A stretch of DNA of 64,000 nt from Endozoicomonas sp. 8E (GCF_032883915.1 NZ_CP120717.1:4533697-4597696), one strand, 5' to 3'; shown: positions 35,314 to 43,968, counted from the stretch's first letter. The notes: generated from the letters alone by a model not told the origin. Translations and numbers: made by a program.

Positions 35314-37044
35314 CCGCCTTTCACCACCCCTATCAGGAATACATGGACTCGTAAAAAATGCCTAAAATTTGAATGATCGTCCACTGCCTTTCCTTCAAGC
35401 CAACCACATGTTTCTCCTGATTATTGACCGTTAATACACTAAGCCCCTGGAAACAGAAAAATACCCATCTCGCTGTTGGGTTCTGGCAGGGCTTTTTTTT
35501 CTGGTCTGGAAATACACGACTTTGCTTTTTCAGTTCCTGCCTGATTCTGTGCTGGATAGCAGCATAGACCATCAGGCATAGAGTCATCACCATTAACAGG
35601 GCTTCAATACGTTCCGCTTTCTTCAGATAGAGCGAAGAGACCAGAAAGTCCGGGCTCTTCAGGAACCGAAAGCCGCCTTCAACTTTTTGTTGCGACTTGT
35701 AGATAGACAGCAGCTCAGAGGCATTCAAACTATTTTTATCCAGTTCATTGGTGCTTAGGATAAAACAACCCAGTGAGGCCTGTGCATGCTCCCTTTTCTC
35801 GCAGGAAACAAAGCATTCAGCCTGCACAAAGTACTCGAAGTGATCAGGCTTGCTATCCGGCGATGGTCTTCCTTTGCCCGAATAGCGGGGTTTACAGATA
35901 ACCTCAGGCTCTGTTTCGCTTTGGCAAAGTTTCGATTGTTTCTGCCACAAGGCAAAAGCCTTCAATGCATCGTCCCGGCACAGAAAGGCCTTTTTGTGCA
36001 GTTTTTCCAGATCACGGGCCTCTTTCAGCGACTGCTTTTGCATCTTTCGGGTCAGTGTTTTCAGTTCACTAAGCCCGCGCTTTTTGTTGAGAAACAGGAA
36101 CCATCGTTGTTCAACCCCTCCATAGCAGGAAGGCACTTCAGCTGAGTAGTAATCTTCATAGCCTTCAACAGGCTCCAGCGACATGGTTGGCGCTTTGCAG
36201 ACCAGCTCCTTTGCCTTCTTGATGTTCAGGGGCACCCGGGAGATAAACAGCTGCTTTTGCTCATCAAGCGACTGAAGGGTTTCTGTAACATACATGGCAG
36301 CATCAGCAACCAGATAGCGGCTATTCAAAGCGGCCTTAAAACATGACAAATGATTTTTGATAATTTCCTGAAAACAGGTTTTGTCGTTTACATTACCACT
36401 GGCAGGGGCCATAAACACAGGGATGCCCGCCTCATTTTCAGTCATTAACTGCAAGACCACCTGATTCAGTTCAGGCCGGTGATCACGGCTGTAACCTTGG
36501 CAGATATGGATACAGTTCAAGTCGTCTGGATTGTCATGACTGTTATAGACTCCATCCACATGAAAGCTGGTGCCATCCAGATTTAATGCCTTGCAAGGAA
36601 GTTTCAGATGATTGACGACCTTGACGGCCAGATTGAGATACAAGTCGCTAACACCAGCGTCGTACAAACTGTCGAGAGCCCGACCAAGTACCTTGTCGTT
36701 CAAGTGTTCGGCCTGTATATCTTCCCCGATAAGGCGGTCAATCGGCTTATCCTCAAAAAACTCAGGGAGCATGTACAGAGTTTGCCTCGTAAAGCCCAAG
36801 CCATTGATGATCATTGCGACTACAGCTTGCCCAATAGTGACATTACGAACATCGGAGTCATTTGTGATACGGGCATCAATGTATTCGGCTATCTTTAACT
36901 CCCGACACATAGCGGCAACCAAGCCAAGGTGGTTGAGGTTCTTAGACTGGTATTGAGCTGTAGGCATGTTGGTGCACCTGAATGTCTGTTTATTTCTTTG
37001 ACAACAGATTTTAGGCAAATATCAATCGGGGTGGTGAAAGGCAG
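35314..37044 (-). mobile_element. IS1634-like insertion sequence (IS4 superfamily)
   Basis: 1,731 bp with inverted repeats CCGCCTTTCACCACCCC / GGGGTGGTGAAAGGCAG and a 6-bp direct repeat ATGAAA at 35308-35313 and 37045-37050. It is inserted in the transposase of IS91-like copy C; the empty-site sequence is seen in the other copies (CTATGAAACACATTGCG). Confidence 0.9.
35333..36967 (-). CDS. IS1634-family DDE transposase
   Basis: About 544 residues from the ATG at 36967 (MPTAQYQSKNLNHLGLVAAM). The N-terminal DUF4277 domain (IGQAVVAMIINGLGFTRQTL) is followed by an RNase H fold with LNLDGTSFHVDGVY (first Asp region), LVADAAMYV, and the late ...YKSQQKVEGGFRFLKSP element with the Glu (Y-x2-R..E..F signature of IS4/IS1634). 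It reads intact, so this IS may be active. The upstream TTG frame to 37018 is not needed. Confidence 0.9.
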   Translation of the reverse strand: MPTAQYQSKNLNHLGLVAAMCRELKIAEYIDARITNDSDVRNVTIGQAVVAMIINGLGFTRQTLYMLPEFFEDKPIDRLIGEDIQAEHLNDKVLGRALDSLYDAGVSDLYLNLAVKVVNHLKLPCKALNLDGTSFHVDGVYNSHDNPDDLNCIHICQGYSRDHRPELNQVVLQLMTENEAGIPVFMAPASGNVNDKTCFQEIIKNHLSCFKAALNSRYLVADAAMYVTETLQSLDEQKQLFISRVPLNIKKAKELVCKAPTMSLEPVEGYEDYYSAEVPSCYGGVEQRWFLFLNKKRGLSELKTLTRKMQKQSLKEARDLEKLHKKAFLCRDDALKAFALWQKQSKLCQSETEPEVICKPRYSGKGRPSPDSKPDHFEYFVQAECFVSCEKREHAQASLGCFILSTNELDKNSLNASELLSIYKSQQKVEGGFRFLKSPDFLVSSLYLKKAERIEALLMVMTLCLMVYAAIQHRIRQELKKQSRVFPDQKKKPCQNPTARWVFFCFQGLSVLTVNNQEKHVVGLKERQWTIIQILGIFYESMYS

Positions 37045-37358
37045 ATGAAACACATTGCGTTCAGTTTCGTGAAACCGACCTGAGTATTGCCACAGCAACA
37101 AACACCGCCATTCACAAGCAAGGAGGAAATGTAAGCTCAGCCAGACAGATCCGTCATATCCAAGACTATCGTAATGCAGTGGTCTGGAGACACTCATCCT
37201 GAATAAATAGCGTTCAGAAAAAACGTTTTGATTCAAGGTCCGCCAGAAAAGTAAACTTCAATAGACCTTTCTTACCAGAATTCAACCCGGGCTTGTGCAA
37301 CAACAGGATAAGATTGCGGCTGGGCGCAATCTATCCTTATTCGTTAAACCTTGCGCCA

Positions 37359-39065
37359 TTAAACGAATTCTACATCTAACCAATAATGTTCTGATAGAAT
37401 CCTACCATGCCTCCATCCTAACGAAACCATCCCCTTTGTGAAGGCCTGTTTCTGATATGAAACAGTAATGGAATTTTCGGAAGCCCAGCTCTCGAAAGAC
37501 TTGAACATATCACTCTTAGTAATCTTGCCACCCTTCCTAGAGCAAATAATCTCAGCCGAGAAGCTTTTCAGATGGTCTTTTAGACGGCATTTATTTAGAG
37601 CCTCTTCAATGCTCAGCCCTCTTGAGAGGAAGTTTTTAAAGCTAGTCCTTTCGATACCATATTCCTTAGCAAATTGGGAAACACTTTCATAGACAACACC
37701 ATCATAGACAATGCTTATCTTTGATTTGATACCAGATTTATATCCATCATTCTTAGCCTTCCATTTGCATTTATCAGAGCAATAAATATGAACTCGCCTT
37801 TTTCGAGTAAATTCAACACCACAGATTTTACAGGTGCCCGTCCTCCATTCTTCAAGCGCTTCGTCTAAGGATAAACCATTACTCAACCTGCCTCGCAATG
37901 TAGTCGCTGACAGACCAAAAGAAGCTGCCAAATCACTTTGGTCTCGATAGATAACGCCTCTGAAGACAATTGAGTGATCTGCCGGCCGGTCGACCGCCTC
38001 CTCTATAGACATGCCTGCCCTGATTCGTTGACGCACCGTAATAGGCGACCTTCCATTATTGCGAGCAAGATCAGCAACGCTCTTAAAATCCTGACCTTTA
38101 TATGAAATAAGACTGGAATCAAGCGCACCAAGGCTACCTCCCACAATCGAGTTTAATCCGTTCGGGTAAGCCGTCCCCTCTTCTTCTATAAATGTTTTTT
38201 CAATCTGCTTTAAGTCCTTATTGCAGAATGCAAAAAACAGCTCTTCAACCTTAAATGACTCCGCTCCATTTTCCCGAATTGCCCTCTTTAATGGAGAGGC
38301 CGCCTCCGCCTGGTTCGCCTCGGATATATGGCTGGCCCACCTTTCCCTAACAGTACGAGTAGTAATACCTATATAGGAAAGCTTTGTTACACTATCGGTT
38401 AACCGATAAAGCCATCCACCTCTGTCAACGATAGTCTTTTTACCGTATACAATTTCTTCAAGTGCAATATCATCAAGAGCCCCACCAGACCTTAAGTTAG
38501 CGATCCTGACATTTAAGGTCGCTCTTGAAAAAGGAGAAGAATCCAGTACCGAATCGATAAAGCTTTTTTGCGATTCGAAATGCTCCCCTCTAAAAACGAT
38601 ACCGTTGCTCTCATTCTTGGGAGTAACTAGCGCTTGCTCAAGTGTCATCCCGCCCTTCATCCGTTTCCTAACCGAAGTCGTTGATATTCCATAAACAGAA
38701 CAAGCTTCTTTTACAGAAGAGTAAGAGCTGCCTTCAATCACAACGGAATCTTTACTATTGCGAACAAACCTCTTATCCACTGGCATAAGCGCCTGCTCTA
38801 CAGACAATCCATTTTTTATCCTCTCACAGTAGACCGTTCGGCTGACATCAAAATACTCACATGCTTCAGTAATTGTCGAAAATTCCATTCCATCGACACA
38901 AAGGGGTTTACTACGTCCACTATATGGTGCTGATAAAGCCTCTTCAGTGCTCATTCCCTTCGCGACTCGAGAGCGATAAACATAACTTGGAATGTTAAAT
39001 GCGTCGCAAGCGCTTTCCACGCTGCGGTAAAGCTTCCCACAAACTAATAATTCTTTTCTTGCCAT
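37359..39065 (-). CDS. GIY-YIG nuclease-like protein with seven DNA-binding-like repeats
   Basis: 568 residues, in a cassette. Three complete repeats at about residues 5-45, 55-95 and 105-150 share the pattern V.G..Y.S+.EAC..+.+S...V..R+..G+S.EEAL, with a divergent fourth at 155-205. A GIY-YIG core follows at about 215-300 (GWLYRLTDSVTKLSYIGITT, VRERWASHI, then a Glu-rich part EKTFIEEEGT). Two more repeats (FKSVADLARNNGRSPITVRQ; YRDQSDLAASFGLSATTLRG) come next, then a C2-C2 zinc motif CKICGVEF/CSDKCKWKAK, a seventh repeat (YESVSQFAKEYGIERTSFKN), and a C-terminal domain. The repeats look like small helix-turn-helix units, as in homing endonuclease NUMOD modules. Target and role are unknown; a site-specific nuclease is inferred. 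Confidence 0.75.
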   Translation of the reverse strand: MARKELLVCGKLYRSVESACDAFNIPSYVYRSRVAKGMSTEEALSAPYSGRSKPLCVDGMEFSTITEACEYFDVSRTVYCERIKNGLSVEQALMPVDKRFVRNSKDSVVIEGSSYSSVKEACSVYGISTTSVRKRMKGGMTLEQALVTPKNESNGIVFRGEHFESQKSFIDSVLDSSPFSRATLNVRIANLRSGGALDDIALEEIVYGKKTIVDRGGWLYRLTDSVTKLSYIGITTRTVRERWASHISEANQAEAASPLKRAIRENGAESFKVEELFFAFCNKDLKQIEKTFIEEEGTAYPNGLNSIVGGSLGALDSSLISYKGQDFKSVADLARNNGRSPITVRQRIRAGMSIEEAVDRPADHSIVFRGVIYRDQSDLAASFGLSATTLRGRLSNGLSLDEALEEWRTGTCKICGVEFTRKRRVHIYCSDKCKWKAKNDGYKSGIKSKISIVYDGVVYESVSQFAKEYGIERTSFKNFLSRGLSIEEALNKCRLKDHLKSFSAEIICSRKGGKITKSDMFKSFESWASENSITVSYQKQAFTKGMVSLGWRHGRILSEHYWLDVEFV

Positions 39066-39235
39066 TTCTTGCGACTACCCACAGCGCTTACTAAATTTCG
39101 TACTTAAGATATCAAAAATTGTGCAAGAAAACGTCACCTTCAAATAAAAAGTAGGCATCTGCTCCTACATTACTCTACGAACCTCCAGAGCTGGAAACTA
39201 GAGTTTCGACGGTTAGGCTATGGGTAAAGCTGGAC

Positions 39236-39298
39236 TTTAACGCTGGCAGCAAGGGTGGCGAACGCAGTGAGCCATCCCATTGCCTGTATTTGTTAGCC
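39236..39298 (-). other. attC site
   Basis: TTTAACGCTGGCAGCAAGGG...GAGCCATCCCATTGCCTGTA...TTTGTTAGCC. R' (GTTAAA) begins the GIY-YIG cassette and matches its R'' at 37344. Very similar to the site at 45012-45075. Confidence 0.75.
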
Positions 39299-39660
39299 CG
39301 GCAGCCCTGCCGCCTGGGACAATGTTGATTATTGCAGAGGAGCTTCAGTAAAACCTGCACCTGCTGCACCGATTGAAGTGCATAAAAGTTACCGCTGGAA
39401 AACTTGCAGGCAACCCCAATGCTGATACAACTTTTAACTGGTTTAGTGCGCCGGACCAAATACTCATAAACACCGTGAACCCACGCTGACATGCCCAGCA
39501 AGACACCGCAGATTTTTCATCGACTGACAGAGAATCTACAGACATGCATTACTGAGAATCACTCAGAACTGGAATTGACCAGACTGGTTGCTGGCGTAGA
39601 TTTTAGTTCGTGATTCATCGATTGGAAAAATAGAAAAAACTTTCATACTGCTGCCGGCTA
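39299..39660 (-). repeat. Duplicated cassette, copy 2 (66-codon ORF or non-coding)
   Basis: Nearly identical to 45076-45438. The only frame is 39345-39545 on the minus strand (MSVDSLSVDEKSAVSCWACQ, RGFTVFMSIWSGALNQLKVV, ending NRCSRCRFY). The two copies differ by only a few bases, one of which changes G to A in this peptide (SALGLP / SALALP). The peptide is not recognised, and the cassette may act through DNA or RNA instead. Confidence 0.6.
39345..39545 (-). CDS. Possible 66-residue cassette peptide (copy 2)
   Basis: A short frame in a duplicated cassette with five cysteines and a hydrophobic middle (TVFMSIWSGALNQLKVVSAL). There is no family match. It is kept here because the frame is conserved in both copies, but these are recent duplicates, so conservation is weak evidence. 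Confidence 0.3.
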   Translation of the reverse strand: MSVDSLSVDEKSAVSCWACQRGFTVFMSIWSGALNQLKVVSALGLPASFPAVTFMHFNRCSRCRFY

Positions 39661-39665
39661 ACGCT

Positions 39666-40649
39666 TCAATCAGCTGCCGCGTTAGCGGTCTGCTGCATTG
39701 ACTTGGTAGCACTCTCAGCCTGTAGTTTTTCCCTCACCACTGATTGTGCATATATGAACCCTTTTCCATACCATTCTTCGTAGTTTGAAGAAATCGGGTA
39801 CTTTCCATAGACATCAGTAAAGTCATCCCACCAAGGGTTTTCAAATGAGGGTCTTGACAGTACAGATTCAGGAAAAACCCTACCAGAGAGTAGTTTTTTA
39901 AATACCACTGGCTCTAGTATACGGCCACCACATTTTAAGCTGTGATCATTTTTCTTAAGCTTTCTTATTAATTTATAAAGGCCATATATCTGGCGGCGCC
40001 CACCACCGCCAACATGACTACTAACATGCCAAGTTCTTTGTAATATCTTGTATTTAAAATCCGATAGTTCTAGCAGGATAAAAACCTCCCCGACTTCGGA
40101 GTTATTCATGATGAAATAGATTCTATTTGGGTTTTCTTTCTCTATCTCCGAATAATATTCAAGAGGGTCAAAGTTTGTTTGTTCTGGATTGTTATAGGGC
40201 GTTCCTTGACCGTGAATTAACCAGTTCTTACTTATTCCAAACGTATTACAGAAATGGGCAATAAACTCAAATGAAGGCTCCTCTTCCGCATTGAACACCC
40301 TCTCAAGCTCACCGATTTTATGTAGCTTCATTAGTTGAGCAAGCTTTGCAATCGTGAACGGAGAATACAAGTTTCCTTCATTCATTAGCTCTAGTGATTT
40401 TCTAAATCTAGAGGCGACTAACTCAACTTCAGTAGGCTTTTTGACATCAGGTTCAGCGTCTACGATTTTTTGATAGTCACTTTCAACTACAATTTCTTTT
40501 TTATTTGATTTAGATGACTTAATCGAAAGCCCTATCAGCGTCAAAATAGCTGTAATCGCAACAATAAATGGCTCAAACCCTGGCTCGAAAGCAAGCCATA
40601 ATAGAGAAGCTATCAATACGATGGTGTTTAATACAATTGCGATATTCAT
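39666..40649 (-). CDS. Membrane-anchored protein with HTH-like domain
   Basis: 327 residues. Two N-terminal TM helices (IVLNTIVLIASLLWLAF; FIVAITAILTLIGLSI) precede a cytoplasmic part whose residues 90-150 resemble an XRE-type helix-turn-helix (YSPFTIAKLAQLMKLHKIGE, then FGISKNWLIHGQGTPY). The long C-terminal domain (RIYFIMNNSEVGEVFILLEL; GRRQIYGLYKLIRKLKKND) is not recognised. The end TANAAAD overlaps the attC core (CCGCTAACGCGG), so the C-terminus is partly encoded by the recombination site. A sensor or defence role is conceivable but not shown. Confidence 0.6.
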   Translation of the reverse strand: MNIAIVLNTIVLIASLLWLAFEPGFEPFIVAITAILTLIGLSIKSSKSNKKEIVVESDYQKIVDAEPDVKKPTEVELVASRFRKSLELMNEGNLYSPFTIAKLAQLMKLHKIGELERVFNAEEEPSFEFIAHFCNTFGISKNWLIHGQGTPYNNPEQTNFDPLEYYSEIEKENPNRIYFIMNNSEVGEVFILLELSDFKYKILQRTWHVSSHVGGGGRRQIYGLYKLIRKLKKNDHSLKCGGRILEPVVFKKLLSGRVFPESVLSRPSFENPWWDDFTDVYGKYPISSNYEEWYGKGFIYAQSVVREKLQAESATKSMQQTANAAAD

Positions 40650-40666
40650 CCTTGCTCCATACTGAG

Positions 40667-40716
40667 TGCTAACGCCCCCTTAAGCCGCACGCCTGCGTGT
40701 CGGCTTGAAGGATTTG
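40667..40716 (-). other. attC left part, split by IS91-like copy D
   Basis: TGCTAACGCCCCCTTAAGCC...GGCTTGAAGGATTTG. R'' of the brnTA cassette (GCAGCATAAC) is displaced to 41718. Confidence 0.65.
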
Positions 40717-41717
40717 TTGAACCAAGCCGCTAACGCGGCAAAAAAATACCGTTCATCCCAGCCACCCCAGCATTGCCAATACTTCCTGATATCCGTACCA
40801 CTCCGGCGCGGCTTATATAAGGAAGCAACATGGAACGTTCTGAGCAAATCCGGTTTGACAAACTGTATCAAAAACACATCACCGCCCTGAAACTTCAGGG
40901 CAAAAGAAAATCAACCATTGATCTATACAGCAGGCCAATTCGGCGGCTGGCAACCTCCTTTGATCCTTGTCCTGACAGACTCAGCCCTGAGGATTTAAAA
41001 ACCTGTTTTGCCGCCCTGGTGGAAAGCCATTCCTGGAGCACGGTCAAAACCGATCGTAATGGCCTGCAGTTTTTCTGGAAACATGTTCTGGGCAAACACT
41101 GGGACTTTGTTGAAATCATCAAACCACCGACCGTCAAGCGACTGCCTGTTATCCTGACGCCTGTAGAGATAGAACGACTGCTCAATACTGCACGGAAACT
41201 GCGCTATTACACCATTCTGTTGACACAGGAGAAGACTTCCTGTGGCTGGTACTGAAACATGTATTACCCAGGCGACTTCGACGATCGCGGGATTATGGAT
41301 TTTTACACAGCAACGCAAAAAAACAATTATCACTGGTGCAACTGGTTTTAAATGTGATGGTGAAAGCAGTCGAACCGGTCATTCGCCCGAAATTCACATG
41401 CAGGCGTTGCGGTGAGTCTATGAAACACATTGCGTTCGGTTTCCTGAAACCGACCTGAGCTATTGCCACATACAAACACCGCCATTCACAAGCAAGGAGG
41501 AAATGTAAGCTCAGCCAGACAGATCCGTCATATCCAAGACTACCGTAATGCAGTGGTCTGGAGACACTCATCCTGAATAAATAGCGTTCAGAAAAAACGT
41601 TTTGATTCAAGGTCCGCCAGAAAAGTAAACTTCAATAGACCTTTCTTACCAGAATTCAACCCGGGCTTGTGCAACAACAGGATAAGATTGCGGCTGGGCG
41701 CAATCTATCCTTATTCG
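40717..41717 (+). mobile_element. IS91-like element copy D (1,001-bp deleted form)
   Basis: Same length and same deletion junction (GTTGACACA|GGAGAAGACTTC) as copy A, with only a few base differences. Two insertions in different attC sites with one junction imply that the deleted form moved, or was copied with a cassette. Confidence 0.8.
40830..41255 (+). pseudogene. Truncated tyrosine recombinase (copy D)
   Basis: Residues 1-132 of the recombinase N-domain, then the deletion junction and QEKTSCGWY. Differs from copy A at only a couple of residues (NRNGL/DRNGL, QKK/QEK). Non-functional. Confidence 0.8.
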
Positions 41718-41730
41718 TTATGCTGCGCTC

Positions 41731-41961
41731 TCATCTGCGGGTTTGATCTAATTTTTCAGCCATCCATGTTTTTACTATTGCTTGACGAGTGACTCCAAGC
41801 CTGGCTGCTTCTTTATCAAGGGCATTGATCATCCATATTGGAAAGTCAATATTGACACGCTTTGTATCAAGATCAGGACGATGCCCCTTGTCCCACTGAA
41901 CCACATCATCAATTAGCTCACTGCCTTCATCAAAGGCTTTGTCGAAATCTTCAGTTTTCAT
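41731..41961 (-). CDS. brnA: BrnA-type antitoxin
   Basis: 76 residues from MKTEDFDKAFDEGSELIDDV. The C-terminal half is a ribbon-helix-helix (KRVNIDFPIWMINALDKEAA, RLGVTRQAIVKTWMAEKLDQ). It follows and overlaps brnT by 11 bases, the normal brnTA order. It binds BrnT and represses the operon. A longer 146-codon frame through brnT is an out-of-frame artefact. Confidence 0.88.
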   Translation of the reverse strand: MKTEDFDKAFDEGSELIDDVVQWDKGHRPDLDTKRVNIDFPIWMINALDKEAARLGVTRQAIVKTWMAEKLDQTRR

Positions 41962-42208
41962 AGCAAGTAATCTCCTTTGTTCTCGAACGGCGAACTGAAA
42001 TAATTCTGATGTTATCTCCTCGTAGTGTATAAACTGCTGTCCAGTGTTTACCTTTATACCTTGCAACCACGAGGAATCGCTCTTCTCCCTCAAGACTTGC
42101 AGGAAAGACGATTTTTGACTCATCCTCCCATAAGTTTTGAGCTTCATCGAAGTCAATACCATGTTTGTCAAAATTAGTCATACTTTTATTCGAATCATAT
42201 TCAAACAC
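41951..42208 (-). CDS. brnT: BrnT-type ribonuclease toxin (DUF497)
   Basis: 85 residues with the DUF497 pattern: MFEYDSNKSMTNFDKHGIDF (K..N..KHG+.F), EAQNLWEDESKIVF, EERFLVVARYKGKHWTAVYT, IRIISVRRSRTKE. BrnT is a RelE-fold RNase. It is intact and forms a cassette that starts at GTTATGCTGC (42284). Confidence 0.9.
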   Translation of the reverse strand: MFEYDSNKSMTNFDKHGIDFDEAQNLWEDESKIVFPASLEGEERFLVVARYKGKHWTAVYTLRGDNIRIISVRRSRTKEITCYEN

Positions 42209-42277
42209 TTAATTTTGACACCTATAAATGCAGCAATTAGGTGTCAATTATATGCCATTTTGATGATAGGTATAGCA

Positions 42278-42343
42278 GCATAACGCCGCCAGCTGGGGCC
42301 GGAGCACGCAGTGCGGAGGTCCCTCTGGCTGGCTTTGTTATGC
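42278..42343 (-). other. attC site
   Basis: GCATAACGCCGCCAGCTGGG...CCCTCTGGCTGGCTTTGTTATGC. R' belongs to brnTA; R'' (GCATAAC) to the dapD-like cassette. Confidence 0.85.
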
Positions 42344-42347
42344 ATTG

Positions 42348-43241
42348 CTAGTCGTTGCTATGTAGATTTGAATTAAGGCCTCCCCAGCGAGAGGAGTCAG
42401 TAGGTATAGCTTCTACGGCTCCTGTTTGGCTATTTCGCCGAAATAAGAGTCCCGATTCTCCAGAAAGCTCACGTGCTGAGACGACGCTGCCATCAGGAGC
42501 TTTTACTTTAGTTCCAGCAGTAACATATAAGCCGGCTTCTACAATACACTCATCTCCAAGTGATATACCAATACCGGCATTGGCGCCAAGGAGGCTCCTT
42601 TCTCCAATCGAGTTGACTTGCTTTCCTCCTCCAGACAAGGTGCCCATGATTGATGCTCCGGCCCCAACATCTGAGTTTTTACCAACAATAACCCCTGGAG
42701 TTACTCGGCCTTCAATCATAGACTCGCCTAAAGTACCCGCATTAAAATTTACAAAACCCTCATGCATTACCGTAGTACCTGGTGATAGGTGAGCTCCCAG
42801 TCGGACTCTGTCAGCATCCGCTATTCGGACTCCTTGCGGGACTACATAATCAGTCATTCTTGGGAATTTATCTATTGAAGGAACGCCTAATTGATAGTCT
42901 TCATTTACAATCAGTTCCCGGAGTTCTTCAACTTTTGATGGAAACACTGGTCCAGCTGTTGTCCACGCGATATTGGGTAAAAGTCCAAATATACCTTCTA
43001 GGTTAATTTCATTTGGACGAACTTCGCATTCAGATAACAAATGTAATCTTAGATATGCGTCTTCTGTTGATAGAGGCGTTGAGGAATATGATTCGAGCTC
43101 CACTTCGACAAAGTCACTCCTAATAATTCCAACTTTCTGAGCTAGGCAACTTCTTTCAATCCGCCTATTGCTTTTTGGAAACCATGTATCGATGGTGTTT
43201 CCTGTCTCGCAATCTATATATCTATGACCGATTCGTTTCAT
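42348..43241 (-). CDS. DapD-like tetrahydrodipicolinate N-succinyltransferase
   Basis: 297 residues. From FPRMTDYVVPQGVRIADADR onward it has a left-handed parallel beta-helix of hexapeptide repeats (RLGAHLSPGTTVMHEGFVNF, GASIMGTLSGGGKQVNSIGE, LLGANAGIGISLGDECIVEA) matching the DapD type found in actinobacteria and some proteobacteria. DapD makes N-succinyl-2-amino-6-oxopimelate in lysine/diaminopimelate synthesis. The glycine-rich loop and MHEGFVN substrate loop are intact. The N-terminal about 130 residues are as in the family. A housekeeping-type enzyme in a cassette is unusual. Next to it is a LysE exporter cassette. Confidence 0.85.
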   Translation of the reverse strand: MKRIGHRYIDCETGNTIDTWFPKSNRRIERSCLAQKVGIIRSDFVEVELESYSSTPLSTEDAYLRLHLLSECEVRPNEINLEGIFGLLPNIAWTTAGPVFPSKVEELRELIVNEDYQLGVPSIDKFPRMTDYVVPQGVRIADADRVRLGAHLSPGTTVMHEGFVNFNAGTLGESMIEGRVTPGVIVGKNSDVGAGASIMGTLSGGGKQVNSIGERSLLGANAGIGISLGDECIVEAGLYVTAGTKVKAPDGSVVSARELSGESGLLFRRNSQTGAVEAIPTDSSRWGGLNSNLHSND

Positions 43242-43264
43242 TTTACGTCTCGTTGCTTAATGGA

Positions 43265-43329
43265 TGCATAACGCCCAGCTTTTCGGAAAAACGGCTCCAT
43301 CGTTTTTTCCGCAAAGCTGGGCGTTATGC
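43265..43329 (-). other. attC site
   Basis: GCATAACGCCCAGCTTTTCG...AAAGCTGGGCGTTATGC, a nearly perfect palindrome with both cores. R' begins the dapD cassette and R'' ends the LysE cassette. Confidence 0.85.
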
Positions 43330-43338
43330 GCTTACGCT

Positions 43339-43968
43339 TTACGATCGATTTGTCACTGATAGAAAAGTACCAGCAGTTATAAATACACCGCCAGTTAAAC
43401 GATTGAAAAGCTTTGCGCGACCATTTTTGAAGATCCAGTTTGAAGATTTTGTACCTAGATAGCCGTATATAAGTAGCCAAGATAACTCAAGAACGATGAA
43501 CGTCGATGCAAAAATGATGTACTGAAGCATGAGCGGCGCACTGGAATCGATGAACTGTGGAAATAGTGCACTGAAAAATAATATAGCCTTAGGGTTGCTT
43601 GCGCCCACAATGAAGCCACTTAAAAAGTGAGAAATGCATCCTGTTTGTGTGGTTGATGCATTTTGATGAGATTCAAATTTTTCTTGTTTGGACAGCAGAG
43701 CGTTTATACCAAGATAAATTAAATAAGCTGCACCAGTCCATTTGATAGAGTTGAATGCAAGTTCTGAGCTTGTAATTAAAACGCCTAACCCAGCAAATGA
43801 TAGAGTCAAAATTCCCGTGATTGCGGTAAGACTACCAACTGCTGTGAAAAATGATTGTTTGATCCCGTTTGTTACACCTTTTGATAAGCAAAGCAGGGAG
43901 CTTGGCCCCGGTGATGCAGTAAGAATCAATACAGCAATAAGGTAGTAAACCCAAGTTTCTAAAGTCAT
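43339..43968 (-). CDS. LysE/RhtB family amino-acid exporter
   Basis: 209 residues with six TM helices. The N-terminal motif is MTLETWVYYLIAVLILTASPGPSSLLCLSKG (here quoted as a family signature with the conserved PGP), GxxxG-type helix 2-3 and the central GFIVGASNPKAILFFSALFP (conserved NPK). It exports lysine, threonine/homoserine or similar small solutes; the substrate is not deducible. The cassette starts at GTTATGCGC (44027). Confidence 0.88.
   Translation of the reverse strand: MTLETWVYYLIAVLILTASPGPSSLLCLSKGVTNGIKQSFFTAVGSLTAITGILTLSFAGLGVLITSSELAFNSIKWTGAAYLIYLGINALLSKQEKFESHQNASTTQTGCISHFLSGFIVGASNPKAILFFSALFPQFIDSSAPLMLQYIIFASTFIVLELSWLLIYGYLGTKSSNWIFKNGRAKLFNRLTGGVFITAGTFLSVTNRS

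Larger units (their letters stand above)
34294..37083 (+). pseudogene. IS91-family HUH transposase, 3' end split by IS1634-like IS
   Basis: Zinc-binding N-domain (LECNSCGTRDQKLMSCGHRH, then CKRC), HUH motif DYHPHIHFVVPGGG, and the two-tyrosine region EYLSRYLYRGVIS, all intact. The last 11 codons (KHIAFSFVKPT) are displaced beyond 37050. The truncated frame ends at 35376 inside the insertion. Loss of the short tail may or may not kill activity. Confidence 0.85.
33283..37343 (+). mobile_element. IS91-like element copy C, interrupted by IS1634-like IS
   Basis: Left end TTGAACCAAGCC and right end TTATTCG. Without the nested IS and its 6-bp duplication the length is about 2,324 bp, the full-size form. 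Coding capacity: recombinase (frameshifted) and HUH transposase (interrupted near its 3' end). Confidence 0.85.

Noticed and set aside
35333-37018. 561-codon start of the IS1634 transposase
   Set aside because: The extra N-terminal part begins at a TTG in the terminal repeat region; ATG 36967 matches the family start.
41962-42171. Extension of the brnA frame to a 146-codon protein
   Set aside because: The upstream part is an out-of-frame reading of brnT; the brnA start at 41961 fits the family.
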